Shown here: positions 47,947 through 49,789 of the stretch, one piece after another
Numbering within the stretch: the stretch's first letter is position 1
How the letters are laid out: each line of letters opens with the position of its first letter
Source of the DNA: DATHVI01 sp035461385
GTDB lineage: Bacteria > Actinomycetota > Thermoleophilia > Solirubrobacterales > 70-9
DNA length: 49,789 nucleotides
Assembly: GCA_035461385.1 (NCBI GenBank)
Contig: DATHVI010000088.1
Location: 1-49,789, forward strand
Direction of reading: 5' to 3'
Translations under genes and position numbers: made by a program
The notes under the pieces: model-generated
What the model saw: the letters and a program-made list of their open reading frames with translations, nothing else
The model's database searches: none
What the model was told of the DNA's origin: nothing

Positions 47947-49149
47947 TCACAGCCGGCCCGATGGGCGGTGCCCGGACTTGATCACGGCCACTTGCTCGGC
48001 CGTGAACGGATCGCCCAACAGGGTCGGGCGCTCCTGGTAGACGCGAAAGAGGTCCGCGATGAAGTGGATTCGATCCGTGAGGATTGACCAGTCGTCCGTG
48101 CCGCTGCCGCGTGTCGTGTCCGGCGTCGGATCGAGCAGGCCGAGGAGCGTGCGTAGCTCGGGGTTGTCAATCGTCTGCAGTGCGGCGGGGAACGTGCCCG
48201 GCACGTCGCGACTGAGGCTCAACACCTCGCCCGGCAATGCGAGCGTCATCAGCAGTTCTGTGATCGCCTCGTGTGCGATCTCCTTCACGCCGCGGTCGAG
48301 GTCGTCGAGGACCTTCTTCACCGCGGTGGAGCGGCCCGGGACGAGTTCGAGCAACAGGCGAAGCGCGAACCCGACACGCAGGCTCAGCAGATCACCGAGC
48401 AGATCGCGCCGGAGCTTGACCGGCTCCTCGAACGGCGCGTCGAGTGCCTCCGCGATCTGGGGCTGCAACCGCGTCTGCTCGTGCCAGCCGATCGCCAGAT
48501 TTGCGAGAAGCACCAGCTCGGCGCGCTGTTTGCGGTCGCTCTCGCGGAACGCCGCCGCATAGGCCGTGAAGGCCTGCCTCAGGTAATCCTGACCGTCCGG
48601 CGGATCGCCTGGCGACAGGCCCTCGCAGAAGGATTTGAACTCCGTCTGATCGATCGTCCCGCCCAGTGTTGGCAGCGCAAGCACGCGCGCGAACTCGCGG
48701 CCGATCTCCTCGAACACCTTGCGGTTGCCGCGAGCGACGGCGTCGCTCGCGCGGTCGAACGCGGAGGTCGGCTCGAGCGCCTTCCAGACCGCGTCCCGGA
48801 TTGGTTGCGGGGGACGCTCGGCGCTCAGCTCGGATACCGACGCAACCGCGGCGTCGAGCACGCTCGTGACCTCCGACGACTGAGCGAACAGTCGCTCGAA
48901 CGTCCGCGCCAGATCCTCCTTGCGGATCGTCTGGCCGGCTTGTTTCGACGCCCAGGTCGCGAACGTGCACCAATTGGCGGGTTCGCCATCGGTCCGCGCG
49001 GCGAACGCGCGCGACAACTCGCAGTAGCACTGTGTGATCTGCAGGTTGCGCACGACCGGGTCGCTGACCGCGGCGATGCGTTCGACGTCGGCTACGGTCG
49101 GAACCGGCGGCGAGAGGCTGTCGCCAGGTGTGGCTTCACTGGTCGTCAC
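47947..49149 (-). CDS. Unrecognised soluble helical protein
   Basis: 400 residues, predicted mostly helical and without signal or membrane segments. Notable blocks are QITQCYCELSRAFAARTDGEPANWCTFATWASKQAGQTIRKEDLARTFERLF near the N-terminus and LLSLRVGFALRLLLELVPGRSTAVKKVLDDLDRGVKEIAHEAITELLMTLALPGE later. The NWCTFATWASKQAG block looks like a conserved motif, but I cannot name the family. Codon use is less GC-extreme than in the core genes, which may mean acquisition. GTG 49149 is chosen: a longer frame upstream is Arg-rich and un-gene-like. Confidence 0.65.
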   Translation of the reverse strand: MTTSEATPGDSLSPPVPTVADVERIAAVSDPVVRNLQITQCYCELSRAFAARTDGEPANWCTFATWASKQAGQTIRKEDLARTFERLFAQSSEVTSVLDAAVASVSELSAERPPQPIRDAVWKALEPTSAFDRASDAVARGNRKVFEEIGREFARVLALPTLGGTIDQTEFKSFCEGLSPGDPPDGQDYLRQAFTAYAAAFRESDRKQRAELVLLANLAIGWHEQTRLQPQIAEALDAPFEEPVKLRRDLLGDLLSLRVGFALRLLLELVPGRSTAVKKVLDDLDRGVKEIAHEAITELLMTLALPGEVLSLSRDVPGTFPAALQTIDNPELRTLLGLLDPTPDTTRGSGTDDWSILTDRIHFIADLFRVYQERPTLLGDPFTAEQVAVIKSGHRPSGRL

Positions 49150-49789
49150 GAGCCCGCCGCCGACCCTACGTCGGGCCGGCGGCCGAGTCAAACGACTGGG
49201 AAGGCGGGCAGGCGTCTCGTAGTGTGCCGTCGTCGCTTGCGCAGATCGCGCAAGGGGGGAGCGCACACATCGACGGCGCAGGGCGCTCGGGGTCACTTTG
49301 GCGAGGTCACTCGCGTCAACCGCGTCCTGGCCATTCAGCAGCACGACACCGCCGCCCGGGACGATTCCCTCCTCGAGAGCCGCAGGCCGCCCTCGAGGCG
49401 GTGCTTGATTCTCCTGCTGGCGAGCGGTGGACGAGCCGGCAATCCGAGTCGGTGCGGTCGATCATCGCGCGATCGCTTGCCACGGTCTCGATCTGAGTAT
49501 CAGCAGCGTCTCGGTGAAGCACACCGGTGCGCCGAGCACCGGCGAGCCCGCTCGGCGTGCGGCCGCTTCGTTCGCGATCCCAGTTGACCCTCACCGCTTG
49601 CCGGCCCGAACGCGGCTGGTTGGACGCAGTACCAAACCCGCGAGCCCTATCGATCCCCACCCGACCTTGGTGGCCGGCAACGAAGCTGCCGAAAGCGGGA
49701 GTCGAATGAGAACGAGCCGACCGACATCAGGAGTGCGGACCTTGCCTTAGGTGGTACCAGCGGGACCCTGGCAGCGACGTCCCATCGCG
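49150..49789. other. 640-bp terminal region without a supported gene
   Basis: No frame has convincing start, ribosome site and codon use together. A plus-strand stretch ending AALEAVLDSPAGERWTSRQSESVRSIIARSLATVSI at 49496 looks partly protein-like and may be a gene remnant. No RNA gene or repeat was seen. Confidence 0.3.

Noticed and set aside
49128..49496. Plus-strand ORF of 122 codons near the window end
   Set aside because: Only its last 35 residues look protein-like, its start lies within and antisense to the 400-residue gene, and it has no ribosome site.
1..49789. CRISPR array, tRNA or rRNA genes, insertion sequences, prophage
   Set aside because: No regularly spaced repeats, cloverleaf-like segments, transposase or phage motifs were found by reading; a covariance-model search would be decisive.

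Overview
The window is 49.8 kb of very GC-rich bacterial DNA, dense with genes on both strands. It looks like an actinobacterium of the Thermoleophilia/Solirubrobacterales kind. The evidence is near-total G/C at third codon positions, many GTG starts, an F420/LLM-type oxidoreductase, NHEJ-type ligase and polymerase genes, and a C-terminal Ig-like module (paired Cys, then a Y..L.PG.Y.F.VRA motif) on the beta-propeller protein at 3.8-5.0 kb that recurs in that lineage. This assignment is inference. I saw no rRNA, tRNA, CRISPR array, prophage or insertion sequence.

Layout. 0-5 kb: a cut-off Ala/Pro-rich gene coupled to a rhodanese, a thiolase, a long acyl-CoA dehydrogenase, and a secreted beta-propeller protein. 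5-12.5 kb: a CapA-like phosphoesterase, an ABC-2 exporter pair, an LhgO-type FAD oxidase, a LigC-like DNA ligase, an XdhC-like protein and a two-domain VOC protein. 12.9-16.3 kb: a lemA/M48 protease operon ending in a 16-bp-stem terminator, divergent from a helical protein with no conventional start codon. 16.4-26.6 kb: a nine-gene metabolic island in one orientation (LLM oxidoreductase, M20 amidohydrolase, FAH enzyme, M24 peptidase, MFS transporter; then HMGL/LeuA-like enzyme, two ketopantoate-reductase paralogues, degenerate M24 protein). Its two transcription units begin with the same promoter/operator architecture. 26.6-36 kb: a LigD-type polymerase, a duplicated DUF892 ferritin-like protein, small stress and membrane proteins, SnoaL/NTF2-fold proteins, a TrkH-like K+ transporter, two RibD-C/DHFR-fold proteins and a cupin. 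36-42 kb: a P2A cation ATPase coupled to a ZIP protein, then a sigma/anti-sigma pair upstream of a DoxX protein. 42-49.8 kb: a COG2345 regulator divergent from a membrane protein over a tandem operator, DUF2332, a BBE-type FAD oxidoreductase divergent from an HxlR regulator over an inverted repeat, a third RibD-C protein, and a thinner tail with unrecognised genes.

Two themes cut across the window. First, at least a dozen genes have a TANNNT hexamer ending 6-9 nt before the start codon, which fits leaderless transcription and was used here to choose starts. Second, the island at 16.4-26.6 kb looks like a complete, co-regulated pathway (uptake, amide hydrolysis, flavin/F420 redox, C-C cleavage or condensation, two reductions) that I cannot match to a described route; it is the best candidate for an undescribed system.
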